From Streptococcus thermophilus (lineage in GTDB: Bacteria > Bacillota > Bacilli > Lactobacillales > Streptococcaceae): DNA of 64,000 nucleotides. The stretch spans positions 930,001 through 994,000 of the forward strand of contig NZ_CP038020.1 in NCBI RefSeq assembly GCF_010120595.1, given 5' to 3'. Of the stretch, positions 19,024 through 28,558 are shown piece by piece. Within the stretch, counting starts at the first letter, position 1, and each line of letters starts with the position of its first letter. The notes below the pieces were generated by a model that saw only the letters and a program-made list of their open reading frames with translations, made no database searches and was not told the DNA's origin. A program made the translations under genes and the position numbers.

Positions 19024-19112
19024 GAACACGCCCTAAGCCTTGTGCAAACGAATTACTTTTTGGCTCAGCTGCATTATTGTTGTTTGCTTTAGACTTGAGA
19101 CGGGCCTTGTTC
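19024..19112 (+). ncRNA. Conserved leader hairpin B (carA)
   Basis: The first 21 nt are identical to element A. GAACA-c-GCCC at 19024-19033 pairs with GGGC-ct-TGTTC at 19102-19112. An inner stem joins GCAAAC (19045) and GTTTGC (19082). It ends 25 nt before the carA start, with the RBS AAAGGA between. Confidence 0.6.
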
Positions 19113-19137
19113 TAAGTGAAAGGAACAATTTACTATA

Positions 19138-20226
19138 ATGGCAAAACGTTTACTTATTTTAGAAGACGGCACTATTTTTGAAGGTCAAGCCTTCGGTGCT
19201 GATGTGCATGTGACGGGTGAAATCGTCTTTAATACTGGTATGACGGGTTATCAAGAATCTATCACTGACCAGTCTTACAACGGTCAAATTTTGACTTTTA
19301 CTTATCCACTGGTTGGAAACTATGGGGTTAACCGTGATGACTATGAGTCAATCACGCCAACAACTAAGGGAGTGGTTGTTTCAGAGGCTAGCCGTCGTGC
19401 CAGCAATTGGCGTAACCAAATGACCTTGGATGAGTTTTTGAAAGCTAAAAACATCCCGGGTGTTTCTGGTATTGATACACGTGCTTTGACTAAGATTATC
19501 CGTCAACATGGTACCATGAAGGCGACTTTGGCTAAACCTGGAGACAGCATTGAGCACTTGCAAGATCAATTGCGTGCCACTGTTTTGCCAACCAACAATA
19601 TTGAGCAGGTATCGACTAAGACAGCCTACCCAGCACCTGGTGTTGGTAAAAATATTGTTTTGGTTGACTTTGGTCTGAAGCACTCAATCTTACGTGAATT
19701 CTCAAAACGTGATTGTAATGTGACGGTTGTTCCTCATGACATCACAGCTGAAGAAATTCTCCATCTCAATCCAGATGGTGTGATGTTATCTAATGGTCCA
19801 GGTAACCCTGAAGATGTGCCTCATGCACTTGATATGATTCGTGGCATCCAAGGCAAAATACCAATTTTTGGTATTTGTATGGGTCACCAGTTGTTTAGTT
19901 TGGCGAATGGTGCCAAGGCCTACAAGATGAAGTTTGGTCACCGTGGATTTAACCATGCGGTTCGTGAAATTGCGACTGGTCGTGTTGATTTCACCAGCCA
20001 AAACCATGGTTATGCCATTGACCGTGACACACTTCCAGAGTGCCTCATGGTAACGCACGAAGAGATTAATGATAAATCAGTTGAAGGTGTTCGTCACCGT
20101 GATTTCCCTGCCTTCTCAGTGCAATTCCACCCAGATGCAGCGCCTGGTCCACACGATGCGAGCTATCTCTTTGATGAGTTCTTAGAATTGATTGATGCTT
20201 TCCAAGCTGAAAATGCACGTCGTTAA
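19138..20226 (+). CDS. carA: Carbamoyl-phosphate synthase small chain (glutaminase)
   Basis: CarA hydrolyses glutamine and passes ammonia to CarB for carbamoyl phosphate synthesis, shared by pyrimidine and arginine pathways. The 362-aa protein has the class I glutamine amidotransferase triad: the nucleophile in [12 protein letters not shown] and the His/Glu pair in [13 protein letters not shown], where the usual PE-type motif reads PDA. The N-terminal CarA domain begins [20 protein letters not shown]. Confidence 0.97.
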   Translation: MAKRLLILEDGTIFEGQAFGADVHVTGEIVFNTGMTGYQESITDQSYNGQILTFTYPLVGNYGVNRDDYESITPTTKGVVVSEASRRASNWRNQMTLDEFLKAKNIPGVSGIDTRALTKIIRQHGTMKATLAKPGDSIEHLQDQLRATVLPTNNIEQVSTKTAYPAPGVGKNIVLVDFGLKHSILREFSKRDCNVTVVPHDITAEEILHLNPDGVMLSNGPGNPEDVPHALDMIRGIQGKIPIFGICMGHQLFSLANGAKAYKMKFGHRGFNHAVREIATGRVDFTSQNHGYAIDRDTLPECLMVTHEEINDKSVEGVRHRDFPAFSVQFHPDAAPGPHDASYLFDEFLELIDAFQAENARR

Positions 20227-20293
20227 TTGCAACTGTCTAGTAACTATAATGGGGTGTGACCCTTGTTTTCCCCAGTCTACTACCTTATTTAAT

Positions 20294-20311
20294 GACAACC
20301 AGAGAGTTGTC
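20294..20311 (+). promoter_or_regulatory. Candidate PyrR-binding hairpin ahead of carB
   Basis: A six-base-pair stem closes the hexaloop CAGAGA, the same loop found in the pyrR leader (CCAGAGAGG). This suggests UMP/PyrR control of carB. Confidence 0.55.
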
Positions 20312-20462
20312 AAATAGAAAGGAGAATTAAGGACTTGTATTCAGTTAAAGAGACTAATTAAACTGTATTGTTTTCAATTTTAGTGATGCTTGCTTTGATT
20401 ACAAGGAGTTACAGATTCCTTATCAAGTTAAAAGCGTCATGTTAAAAATATTATCTTAAACT

Positions 20463-20562
20463 GAACACGGACGGAAAGCTCGGAATTTAGAACAATCGTT
20501 TTGGATGCTGGCATCCTGCAACGATTGCCTAAAATCCTAGCGCTTTCTGGTCGTCCTTTGTA
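20463..20562 (+). ncRNA. Conserved leader hairpin C (carB)
   Basis: GAACAC and TTTGTA flank the hairpin as in A and B, but the outer stem is GGACG (20469-20473) with CGTCC (20552-20556) instead of GCCC/GGGC. Further stems are AAAGC with GCTTT, TTTAG with CTAAA, AATCGTT with AACGATT, and GGATGC with GCATCC. This gives one almost continuous hairpin of about 90 nt ending 8 nt before the carB start. Confidence 0.62.
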
Positions 20563-20570
20563 TCTTAAAT

Positions 20571-23500
20571 ATGCCTAAACGTTCTGATATTAAAAAAATT
20601 ATGGTTATCGGGTCTGGTCCTATTATCATTGGTCAGGCTGCTGAGTTCGACTACGCTGGTACGCAAGCTTGCTTGGCTTTGAAAGAAGAAGGCTACAGTG
20701 TTGTTCTTGTTAACTCTAACCCTGCGACTATCATGACTGATAAGGAAATCGCAGACAAGGTTTACATTGAACCTATTACGCTTGAGTTTGTCACACGTAT
20801 TCTTCGTAAAGAGCGTCCTGATGCCCTCTTGCCAACACTTGGTGGACAGACTGGTTTGAATATGGCCATGGAATTGTCAAAAGCTGGTATTCTTGATGAG
20901 CTTGGAGTAGAGCTTTTGGGAACAAAATTGTCTGCCATTGACCAAGCCGAAGACCGTGACCTTTTCAAACAATTGATGGAAGAGTTGGAACAACCAATTC
21001 CAGAATCAGAAATTGTAAATACGGTTGAAGAAGCAGTTGCCTTTGCGACAGAGATTGGCTACCCAGTTATCGTTCGTCCAGCCTTTACCCTTGGTGGTAC
21101 TGGTGGTGGTATGTGTGCTAACGAAGAAGAACTCCGTGAAATCGCTGAAAATGGATTGAAATTGTCACCAGTAACCCAATGTTTGATTGAGCGTTCGATC
21201 GCTGGTTTCAAAGAAATCGAATACGAAGTTATGCGTGATGCCGAAGACAATGCTCTTGTGGTATGTAACATGGAAAACTTTGACCCAGTTGGTATCCACA
21301 CAGGGGACTCAATCGTATTTGCCCCAACGCAAACCTTATCAGATATTGAAAACCAAATGCTTCGTGATGCCAGCTTGAAGATTATCCGTGCCCTTAAAAT
21401 TGAGGGTGGCTGTAACGTCCAGTTGGCGCTTGACCCACATAGCTTCAAGTACTATGTTATCGAAGTAAACCCTCGTGTATCACGTTCATCAGCCCTTGCC
21501 TCAAAGGCCACTGGTTATCCAATCGCTAAATTGGCGGCTAAGATTGCTGTTGGTTTGACACTTGATGAAATGATTAACCCAGTCACTGGTACAACTTATG
21601 CCATGTTTGAACCAGCCCTTGACTATGTGGTTGCTAAGATTCCACGTTTCCCATTTGATAAATTTGAACACGGTGAACGTCGTCTCGGTACTCAGATGAA
21701 AGCGACAGGTGAAGTTATGGCTATCGGTCGTAACATTGAAGAGTCTCTTCTTAAAGCATGCCGTTCACTTGAAATCGGAGTTTACCACAATGAAATGTCT
21801 GAGCTTGCCGAAGTAACAGACGATGCCTTGGTTGAAAAAGTTGTTAAAGCTCAAGACGACCGCCTCTTCTATATTTCTGAGGCCATTCGTCGTGGTTACA
21901 CTATTGAAGAATTATCAGAGTTGACTAAGATTGATATCTTCTTCCTTGATAAATTGCTCCACATCTTCGAATTGGAACAAGAATTGGCTACTCACGTAGG
22001 CGATGTTGATGTTTTAAAAGAAGCTAAACGTAACGGTTTCTCTGATCGTAAGATTGCTGATCTTTGGAATCAAACAGCTAACCAAGTACGTGCGACACGT
22101 TTGGAAAATAACATTGTTCCTGTTTACAAGATGGTTGATACTTGTGCGGCTGAGTTTGAATCATCAACACCATATTTTTACTCAACTTACGAGTGGGAAA
22201 ATGAGTCAATCAAATCTGATAAAGAATCGGTCATCGTTCTTGGTTCAGGTCCTATCCGTATCGGACAAGGGGTTGAGTTCGACTATGCGACAGTTCACTC
22301 TGTAAAAGCTATCCAAGCTGCTGGCTACGAAGCCATCATCATGAACTCTAACCCTGAGACAGTTTCAACAGACTTCTCAGTGTCAGACAAACTCTACTTT
22401 GAACCATTGACCTTCGAAGACGTGATGAACGTTATTGAATTGGAACAACCTAAGGGTGTGGTGGTTCAGTTTGGTGGACAAACAGCCATCAACTTGGCAG
22501 AGCCATTGTCTAAAGCAGGTGTGAAAATCTTGGGTACACAGGTTGCTGACCTTGACCGTGCAGAAGACCGTGACCTCTTCGAACAGGCTCTTAAAGATCT
22601 TGACATTCCACAACCACCAGGACAAACAGCGACAAATGAAGAAGAAGCAGTTGAAGCGGCTCGTAAGATTGGTTTCCCAGTTCTTGTTCGTCCATCATAC
22701 GTTTTGGGTGGACGTGCTATGGAAATCGTTGAAAATGAAGATGACCTTCGTTCTTACATGCGCACAGCCGTTAAGGCTAGTCCAGACCACCCAGTCCTTG
22801 TTGATAGCTATATCATAGGACGTGAGTGTGAAGTGGATGCCATCTCTGATGGTAAGGATGTCTTAATTCCAGGTATTATGGAACACATCGAACGTGCGGG
22901 GGTTCACTCAGGGGACTCAATGGCGGTTTACCCACCACAAACTCTTTCTAAGAAAATCCAAGAGACTATCGCTGATTACACGAAACGTTTGGCTATCGGT
23001 CTTAACTGTATCGGTATGATGAACATTCAGTTCGTTATTAAGGACGAAACGGTCTATGTTATCGAGGTTAACCCACGTGCCAGCCGTACAGTACCATTCT
23101 TGTCTAAGGTGACTGATATCCCAATGGCTCAAGTTGCTACAAACTTGATTCTTGGTAAATCATTGGCTGAGCAAGGTTACAAAGATGGTCTTTATCCAGA
23201 AAGTAACCATGTCCATGTCAAAGCACCAGTCTTTTCATTCACAAAATTGGCTCAGGTAGATAGTCTCCTTGGACCTGAAATGAAATCAACTGGTGAAGTT
23301 ATGGGTACAGATGCGACTCTTGAAAAAGCGCTCTACAAAGCCTTTGAAGCATCTTACCTCCACTTGCCAACCTTTGGTAACGTCATCTTTACTATTCACG
23401 ATGATACCAAAGAAGAAGCCCTTGACTTGGCTCGTCGTTTCGATGCTATCGGTTATGGTATCTACGCAACTGAAGGAACAGCTAAGTTCTTGAATGAACA

Positions 23501-23750
23501 CGGGGTTCACGCAACGCTTGTTAACAAGTTGGGTGAAAACGATGACAATGACATTCCAGCCCTCGTTCGTACAGGTAAAGCACAAGCTATTATCAATACA
23601 GTTGGTAACAAACGTACTTATGACGAAGATGGAGCAGCTATCCGTAGTTCAGCTATTGAAGCAGGAATTCCACTCTTCACAGCCCTTGATACAGCAGATG
23701 CTATGGTGCGTGTGCTTGAAAGCCGCAGCTTTACAACAGAAGCTATCTAA
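20571..23750 (+). CDS. carB: Carbamoyl-phosphate synthase large chain
   Basis: CarB makes carbamoyl phosphate from bicarbonate, ammonia and two ATP. The 1059-aa protein has the two homologous ATP-grasp halves (about residues 1-400 and 550-935), each with conserved GSGPI.IGQ sequences ([19 protein letters not shown] and [19 protein letters not shown]). An oligomerisation region lies between them, and a C-terminal MGS-like allosteric domain ends FTTEAI. The start [16 protein letters not shown] is the family start, yet no Shine-Dalgarno lies within 20 nt upstream. The long leader hairpin C abuts the start codon. Confidence 0.98.
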   Translation: MPKRSDIKKIMVIGSGPIIIGQAAEFDYAGTQACLALKEEGYSVVLVNSNPATIMTDKEIADKVYIEPITLEFVTRILRKERPDALLPTLGGQTGLNMAMELSKAGILDELGVELLGTKLSAIDQAEDRDLFKQLMEELEQPIPESEIVNTVEEAVAFATEIGYPVIVRPAFTLGGTGGGMCANEEELREIAENGLKLSPVTQCLIERSIAGFKEIEYEVMRDAEDNALVVCNMENFDPVGIHTGDSIVFAPTQTLSDIENQMLRDASLKIIRALKIEGGCNVQLALDPHSFKYYVIEVNPRVSRSSALASKATGYPIAKLAAKIAVGLTLDEMINPVTGTTYAMFEPALDYVVAKIPRFPFDKFEHGERRLGTQMKATGEVMAIGRNIEESLLKACRSLEIGVYHNEMSELAEVTDDALVEKVVKAQDDRLFYISEAIRRGYTIEELSELTKIDIFFLDKLLHIFELEQELATHVGDVDVLKEAKRNGFSDRKIADLWNQTANQVRATRLENNIVPVYKMVDTCAAEFESSTPYFYSTYEWENESIKSDKESVIVLGSGPIRIGQGVEFDYATVHSVKAIQAAGYEAIIMNSNPETVSTDFSVSDKLYFEPLTFEDVMNVIELEQPKGVVVQFGGQTAINLAEPLSKAGVKILGTQVADLDRAEDRDLFEQALKDLDIPQPPGQTATNEEEAVEAARKIGFPVLVRPSYVLGGRAMEIVENEDDLRSYMRTAVKASPDHPVLVDSYIIGRECEVDAISDGKDVLIPGIMEHIERAGVHSGDSMAVYPPQTLSKKIQETIADYTKRLAIGLNCIGMMNIQFVIKDETVYVIEVNPRASRTVPFLSKVTDIPMAQVATNLILGKSLAEQGYKDGLYPESNHVHVKAPVFSFTKLAQVDSLLGPEMKSTGEVMGTDATLEKALYKAFEASYLHLPTFGNVIFTIHDDTKEEALDLARRFDAIGYGIYATEGTAKFLNEHGVHATLVNKLGENDDNDIPALVRTGKAQAIINTVGNKRTYDEDGAAIRSSAIEAGIPLFTALDTADAMVRVLESRSFTTEAI

Positions 23751-24126
23751 ACACAATATTGAGTCTCAGCTTTTCTGGGGCTTTTATTGAAGACAAAGTT
23801 TTCTTTTGAGACTTTCCTCGGGTGATGACGGACGTCAGCAACCTTCTGCGAAGTTCCATGACTCAAAACTTCCGAACGTCTGAAACTAATCGCTTCAGGC
23901 GTTTTTATCACTTAGGAAAGTTTCTGTGTAAGGTTACTAGGTTCGTAAAATCTATTTCATAATCTCTCCAGAGCTTCTTGTTTCATTTCATATTTTAAAA
24001 TAGTATAATAATATTTTGAGTCTCAGCTTTTCTGGGGCTTTTTTCTTACACGAATGTAAGCTAAGAAGTTAAAAATGAAAGCTTAGGCTATAGTTTTGTT
24101 TCCTAAGATTCTGCTATACTAGAAAC
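23751..24126 (+). other. 376-nt intergenic region with duplicated terminator
   Basis: A 26-nt sequence beginning TGAGTCTCAGCTTTTCTGGG occurs at 23760-23785 and again at 24017-24042. Each copy folds into an 8-bp hairpin with G-U pairs and a T-run. A third terminator-like hairpin (ACGTCTGAA with TTCAGGCGT, 23876-23902) lies between them. A TATACT box at 24114-24119 may drive the methyltransferase. No ORF is seen. Confidence 0.7.
23760..23787 (+). terminator. carB terminator (copy 1 of a repeated terminator)
   Basis: AGTCTCAG pairs with CTGGGGCT around a CTTTT loop and is followed by TTTTA. An identical copy lies 257 nt downstream at 24017-24042. Confidence 0.7.
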
Positions 24127-24885
24127 ATGATTATTACGACATCTTTACGTGAAAACGAGTCCTTAATTGCACGTGCTCAAGAATTAGCTAGCGAACTAGG
24201 AGCTGACTATCAGCCACGACGCAAGTTGTCTTTATCCAAATGTCTGGAACGATTTGGCCCCTTTTATCTTCTATATAAGGACAGATTGTCTTTTGTCAAT
24301 GCAGATGCCAGTGAGTTGACCTTTCATCCAGATACGGCTGTCCTTCGGCTTAAGGCTCCATATGATGCTTTAATTAGTCTTTTGGGGCAATCTCCCAAGT
24401 CTATTCTTGACACGACTATGGGTCTGGCTTCTGATAGCCTAGTGATGGCAGCAGCGGGAAATCAGGTGACTGCCCTTGAGAGTCAAGATGTGATTTTTCA
24501 GGTGGTTTCTCGTGGTCTTGCCTCTTATCAGACGGATGATAAGCAGCTTGAAAAGGCCATGCGGTCTATTAAAGCTATTAAGAGCGATAGCCTATCCTTT
24601 TTGAAATCTCAGGATGATCACTCTTTTGATATCATTTATGCCGATCCTATGTTTTCAGAGACTATCAAGGAATCAGAAAATCTAAATGCTATCAAACCTC
24701 TGGCCAATGGCAGTCGCTTAACGCGAGAATGGCTCGATGAGGCTAAACGTGTTGGCCGAGAACGAATTATCATCAAGGCACATTTTCGTGACTCTGTTTT
24801 TGAGGAACTTGGTTTTGAACGTCAGGTTCGTCCCAATCAAAAGTTGCACTATGGTGTGATGGAACTCATTGACACGGAATATTAA
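24127..24885 (+). CDS. Class I SAM-dependent methyltransferase, RsmJ/YpiP-like
   Basis: This 252-aa cytoplasmic protein resembles the RsmJ/YpiP group of putative rRNA methyltransferases. The SAM-binding region appears as SILDTTMGLASDSLVMAAAG (motif I, about residues 93-112), followed by an acidic residue in VTALE. The catalytic-loop motif is FDIIYADPMF (about residue 175), of the DPPY/NPPY type. It is a single gene. The RNA target is not evident from the sequence. Confidence 0.82.
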   Translation: MIITTSLRENESLIARAQELASELGADYQPRRKLSLSKCLERFGPFYLLYKDRLSFVNADASELTFHPDTAVLRLKAPYDALISLLGQSPKSILDTTMGLASDSLVMAAAGNQVTALESQDVIFQVVSRGLASYQTDDKQLEKAMRSIKAIKSDSLSFLKSQDDHSFDIIYADPMFSETIKESENLNAIKPLANGSRLTREWLDEAKRVGRERIIIKAHFRDSVFEELGFERQVRPNQKLHYGVMELIDTEY

Positions 24886-24936
24886 AAACATCACAATTTC
24901 TATATCTATAGAACACAATCAGAATGAGAGACTTAT

Positions 24937-26062
24937 GTGAAAGAAAATCAGTCCAAAGTTATTTAAAAATCAAAAAGAGTTTGGATTATTGAAGGTAAAA
25001 AAGGAACAACTTGCCTAGTCCGCTCTTCTAATTGGTATGGTGAGGGCAGAATCGGAACAGTACGTTTATTTTGACAATACTATTGGACGAAATGCATCTG
25101 TGACAGTCTATGTTGGTGAGAAAATTAGTGTTGCTCAGCAATTGATCCAATATGACAGCACATCAGCCTAAGCAGCCTATGATACAGATAGTCGTGCTTA
25201 TAATATGGCAAGATCGTGACTGCAATTTTTTCCAACAGTATGGAACAGCTCCCTTGGTTTCAACGCAAACAAATAGTGATTCGGATGAGGATGATTCGAC
25301 AACTACCGTTAGTCCTCAACAGTGTCAGAAACCGAGGCAAGTAATTACCAAACCTTGCAAGATTATAATGATGCCATTGCCAATGCAGCATCAGAGCTAG
25401 AAAAGGCGCAAGATGTCCTCAACCAAACCATCATTGTTTCAGATGTTAATGGAACAGTCGTAGAAGTTGCGGACTCTGTGGGCCCTACTTCAAAAGAGAG
25501 CTAAACTCTAGTTCGTGTGCAAGTGAAGGCCAATTTGAGATTCAAGGGACCTTAACAGAATATGACATTCCAAATATTTCAGTAGGTCAAAAGGTCAAGA
25601 TTGCTTCCAAAGTATACCCAGATCAAACTTGGACAGGTAAAGTCAGCTACGTTTCCAATTATCCTAAGCAAAATGCCAGTCAGTCAGATGGGACATCTGG
25701 CAATTCAGGTCAGTCAGGTTCCCAGTATGAATATAAGGTTCAATTGACTAGCTCCATCGGCAAACTTAAGCAATGTTTTAATGTATATCTTTAAGTGACA
25801 AATGATGATGTCTTGTTGGTTCCTGTAACTGCTGTGAGCAAGAAAGGAACTGACAACTATGTCTGGCTTTACGATGATGAGACTCAGAAAATCAAGCAAG
25901 TTAGGGTCAAACTTGGTAATGCCGATGCCAAGCAACAAAAAATTGCATCAGGGCTGAAAGAAGTTCAAAAAAGTTATTACCAAGGCTGAAAAATCCTTTA
26001 AGGATGGAGAGACACTAAAGGCTGAGGAGCTAGATCCTGCTTATGCAGATTTGGCAAAACCT
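24937..26062 (+). pseudogene. Decayed MacA-type membrane fusion protein of an ABC exporter
   Basis: The gene begins at a GTG at 24937 but meets stops at once. The recognisable protein runs through at least three frames with several stops. Fragments include YVYFDNTIGRNASVTVYVGE, the coiled-coil stretch ending QDVLNQTIIVSDVNGTVVE, a barrel domain (FEIQGTLTEYDIPNISVGQK) and KGTDNYVWLYDDETQKIKQ. This is the usual order of a MacA/HlyD adaptor. The end is fused into a MacB remnant without an intervening ATPase gene. Confidence 0.85.
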
Positions 26063-27061
26063 ACCAAACTGGTTAAAGAAGTTTGGCTAGAGCAAGTGGC
26101 CAAGCAGACGCCAGGTATCGATAGTAATTTTGTGACCAACAACCTAACGCCAGGTATCGATAGTAATTTTGTGACCAACAACCTAACGTCCTCTATCTCC
26201 CTCCAAAAAAACTGTGAAGAATGTTAATATCACAGGTGCCAGTCAGGGTTACTTTAAAGCTAAAAAGTTAGGGATGCTGGCAGGACGTTCCTTGCAAGAC
26301 AATGATTACAAAAACTTTTCGCGTGTCATTGTCATTGATCAGATGGTAGTTAAAAAATTCTTTGAGACCAATGAGGATGCCCTTAATCAAGTAGTTACTG
26401 TTGGTAACAATGATTGTCGTGTGATTGGTGTCTATAAGAAACACTGACACAGCGATTGGTTCCTCTGGTGAAATTGGGACAGCTCTTGTGGCCAATATCT
26501 AGTTAGCAGCTGAGAATAATACTGATCCTAATGGTCAGATTTGTTTCCATGTGACCGATGTGAAAAATAGTAGCAGTGTCGCTAAGGATGTCGCTAAACG
26601 CTTGACCCACTTGTCCCAAGGTGACAATAGAGAGTACAAGTCAGCAGATATGAGTTCAGCCTTAGATCAGGTCAACACGATTATTGGGATCATTACCACT
26701 GTTGTCGGTGATATTTCTGCGATCTCATTATTAGTTGGTGTGATTAGTGTTATGAATATCATGTTGGTTTCAGTAACTGAGTGGACACGAGAGATTGGTC
26801 TTCGTAACGTTTTAGGCGCCACATGTCGTAAAATCTTGACTCGTTTTTGATTGAATCGATGGTCCTTACCATCCTGGATGGCCTGATTGGTCTAGGTTTT
26901 GCGGCCCTTGTAGTTGGAACAATTGGGAATGCAATGGATCTTAAAGAGACGGTCTCTCTTGGCGTAGCCATGGGAAGAATAGGCTTCTCAGCAGGCGTAG
27001 GAATCCTGCCGGCAAATAAGGCATCAAAACTCGATCCTTTCGAAGCTCTTAGATATGATTA
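26063..27061 (+). pseudogene. Decayed MacB-type ABC permease remnant
   Basis: The N-terminal part of the permease and the whole ATP-binding subunit are missing. The remaining pieces include the extracytoplasmic MacB domain (VNITGASQGYFKAKKLGMLA, SRVIVIDQMVVKKFF) and the membrane segment [20 protein letters not shown]. The FtsX-type C-terminus ends PANKASKLDPFEALRYD. Frames change near 26210, 26445 and 26850, with an in-frame TAG near 26500. A 39-bp tandem duplication lies at the junction. Confidence 0.85.
26110..26187. repeat. 39-bp tandem duplication at the MacA/MacB junction
   Basis: Bases 26110-26148 and 26149-26187 are identical 39-bp copies, which would encode 13 residues repeated (PGIDSNFVTNNLT). 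Confidence 0.93.
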
Positions 27062-27150
27062 GAAAAGACCTCTTGAATCTTTGGATTTTTAGAGGCTTTA
27101 TGATGTTCAAAAAAGATAGAGAAAAAATCCAAAAAAGTTGTATTTTTCTC

Positions 27151-27179
27151 TTGACGTCTGATTCAGGTAATGGTATTCT
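27151..27179 (+). promoter_or_regulatory. Promoter of rplJ-rplL
   Basis: TTGACG (27151-27156) and TATTCT (27174-27179), 17-bp spacing, precede the L10 leader. Confidence 0.72.
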
Positions 27180-27185
27180 ATATAA

Positions 27186-27340
27186 GGTTTGAAAAAAACT
27201 GACCTAAGACAGTTGGGGAGCTAGACTCGTAAACATCCAACCGAGGCACAAAACGTAACTATTTTTTTGTGACGTATTGTACTTTCGTGTCTAGGTTTAG
27301 GTACGGTTTTTTTGTGCCTAGCCCAAAAATAAAAACGGAG
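27186..27340 (+). promoter_or_regulatory. Ribosomal protein L10 leader (autoregulatory RNA)
   Basis: The leader contains the typical L10-binding region (about 27205-27255, GACAGTTGGGGAGCTAGAC and CATCCAACCGAGGC) that mimics the L10 site on 23S rRNA. Downstream are hairpins CACAAA with TTTTGTG and CTAGG with CCTAG near the rplJ start. The L10(L12)4 complex represses its own operon through such leaders. Confidence 0.82.
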
Positions 27341-27352
27341 GTAAAACTACTA

Positions 27353-27856
27353 ATGAGTGAAGCTATTATTGCTAAGAAAGCTGAACAAGTTGCTATTGTC
27401 GCTGATAAAATGAAAGCAGCAGCATCTATCGTTGTTGTTGACTCTCGTGGACTTACAGTTGACCAAGATACAGTTCTTCGTCGTAATCTTCGTGAATCAG
27501 GCGTTGAATTTAAAGTTATCAAAAACTCTATCTTGAGCCGTGCAGCTGAAAAAGCAGGTCTTGAAGACCTTAAAAAACTTTTCGTTGGTCCATCTGCAGT
27601 AGCATTCTCAAACGAAGATGTTATCGCACCAGCAAAAGTTATTAGCGAATTTGCTAAAGACGCAGAAGCTCTTGAAATCAAAGGTGGTGTTGTTGACGGC
27701 GCGTTCACTTCAGTCGAAGAAATCAACGCTCTTGCATCACTTCCAAACAAAGAAGGTATGCTTTCTATGCTCCTTTCTGTACTTCAAGCGCCAGTGCGCA
27801 ACGTTGCATACGCTGTCAAAGCGGTTGCAGAAAGCAAAGAAGACGGTGCTGCATAA
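27353..27856 (+). CDS. rplJ: Ribosomal protein L10
   Basis: L10 (uL10) anchors the L7/L12 stalk on the large ribosomal subunit and represses its own operon through the upstream leader. The 167-aa product begins [20 protein letters not shown], and its C-terminal helices bind L7/L12. The ATG at 27353 follows CGGAGG; the frame is open further upstream, but that portion lies inside the leader RNA. Confidence 0.98.
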   Translation: MSEAIIAKKAEQVAIVADKMKAAASIVVVDSRGLTVDQDTVLRRNLRESGVEFKVIKNSILSRAAEKAGLEDLKKLFVGPSAVAFSNEDVIAPAKVISEFAKDAEALEIKGGVVDGAFTSVEEINALASLPNKEGMLSMLLSVLQAPVRNVAYAVKAVAESKEDGAA

Positions 27857-27930
27857 GCCCATCTTTACAACTCGTAGCCTAAGCTACGTTTAAAACACTA
27901 TATTAAAAAACACATTTGGAGGAAATCACA

Positions 27931-28299
27931 ATGGCATTGAACATTGAAAACATTATTGCTGAAATTAAAGAAGCTTCAATCCTTGAATTGAACGACCTTG
28001 TAAAAGCTATCGAAGAAGAGTTTGGCGTAACTGCTGCTGCTCCTGTAGCTGCTGCTGCAGATGGTGCTGCTGACGCTGGTGCTGCTAAAGATTCATTCGA
28101 CGTTGAATTGACATCTGCAGGCGACAAAAAAGTTGGCGTTATCAAAGTTGTACGTGAAATCACAGGCGAAGGTCTTAAAGAAGCTAAAGCTATCGTTGAC
28201 GGTGCACCATCGGTTATTAAAGAAGGTGTTTCTGCAGCTGAAGCTGAAGAAATCAAAGCTAAACTTGAAGAAGCTGGAGCTTCAGTTACTCTTAAATAA
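27931..28299 (+). CDS. rplL: Ribosomal protein L7/L12; target gene of the ICE
   Basis: L7/L12 (bL12) forms the flexible ribosomal stalk that recruits translation GTPases. The 122-aa product has the N-terminal dimerisation domain, an Ala-rich hinge ([20 protein letters not shown]) and the C-terminal globular domain ending ASVTLK. GGAGG precedes the ATG. The last 15 nt including the stop codon are the attL core, so ICE insertion leaves the protein sequence intact but removes the native terminator. Confidence 0.98.
   Translation: MALNIENIIAEIKEASILELNDLVKAIEEEFGVTAAAPVAAAADGAADAGAAKDSFDVELTSAGDKKVGVIKVVREITGEGLKEAKAIVDGAPSVIKEGVSAAEAEEIKAKLEEAGASVTLK
28285..28299 (+). repeat. attL core of the ICE
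   Basis: GTTACTCTTAAATAA forms the last four sense codons and stop of rplL and is repeated exactly at 55638-55652. Similarity to the attR flank continues for some 70 nt with gaps (GCAATTTGA, GCGGAAGCC, AGCGAT). Confidence 0.95.
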
Positions 28300-28392
28300 G
28301 AAGCACATAGCAATTTGAGAGCGGAAGCCCGATTTACCAGTCTTTTATAGCTTATAGCGATTTAAAGAAACTGATAATTTGATTTGGTTTCC

Positions 28393-28411
28393 TGCCAAAA
28401 ATCCTGCCAAA
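28393..28411 (+). repeat. Left arm-type repeat of the ICE
   Basis: TGCCAAAAATCCTGCCAAA recurs in direct orientation with one mismatch at 55563-55581. Both lie 60-95 bp inside the att cores, as expected for integrase arm-binding sites. This copy also overlaps a terminator hairpin. Confidence 0.6.
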
Positions 28412-28437
28412 AAATCTTTGGCAGGATTTTTGTTTTT
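28400..28437 (+). terminator. Terminator at the ICE left end (now serving rplL)
   Basis: AATCCTGCCAAA (28400-28411) pairs with TTTGGCAGGATT (28417-28428), followed by TTTGTTTTT. It substitutes for the native rplL terminator, which is displaced to 55.7 kb. Confidence 0.88.
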
Positions 28438-28508
28438 ATATAAATAAACTGTGCAAAGTTGCTATTTCTTAAACATTCTTATTACTAGGAATATATTTTT
28501 ATGTGAAC

Positions 28509-28540
28509 GAGAACATTTTAATGAGTGTTCTCGCTTTTTT
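28509..28540 (+). terminator. Hairpin terminator/attenuator ahead of the RepA operon
   Basis: GAGAACA (28509-28515) pairs with TGTTCTC (28526-28532), followed by GCTTTTTT. It lies only 18 nt before the first ICE gene, so it may attenuate its expression. Confidence 0.65.
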
Positions 28541-28558
28541 AGTTTCAGGAGGAAAATC

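Larger units (their letters stand above)
20227..20570 (+). promoter_or_regulatory. Structured 344-nt leader of carB
   Basis: There is no ORF. A TATAAT box at 20245-20250 may mark a separate promoter with a poor -35. A PyrR-type hairpin GACAAC-CAGAGA-GTTGTC lies at 20294-20311. RBS-like AAAGGAG (about 20318) and AAGGAG (about 20402) are both far from the carB start. Leader element C fills 20463-20562. Confidence 0.55.

Noticed and set aside
20571-23750. Several antisense or out-of-frame ORFs inside carB (up to 129 aa)
   Set aside because: They are shadows of the highly expressed carB codon pattern and lack RBS or family features.
27269-27352. 28-residue N-terminal extension of L10
   Set aside because: This segment lies inside the L10 leader RNA; the conserved start MSEAIIAKK follows CGGAGG at 27353.
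28451-28558. Upstream extension of the small gene before repA
   Set aside because: It would read through a terminator hairpin; the ATG at 28559 has a strong GGAGG.
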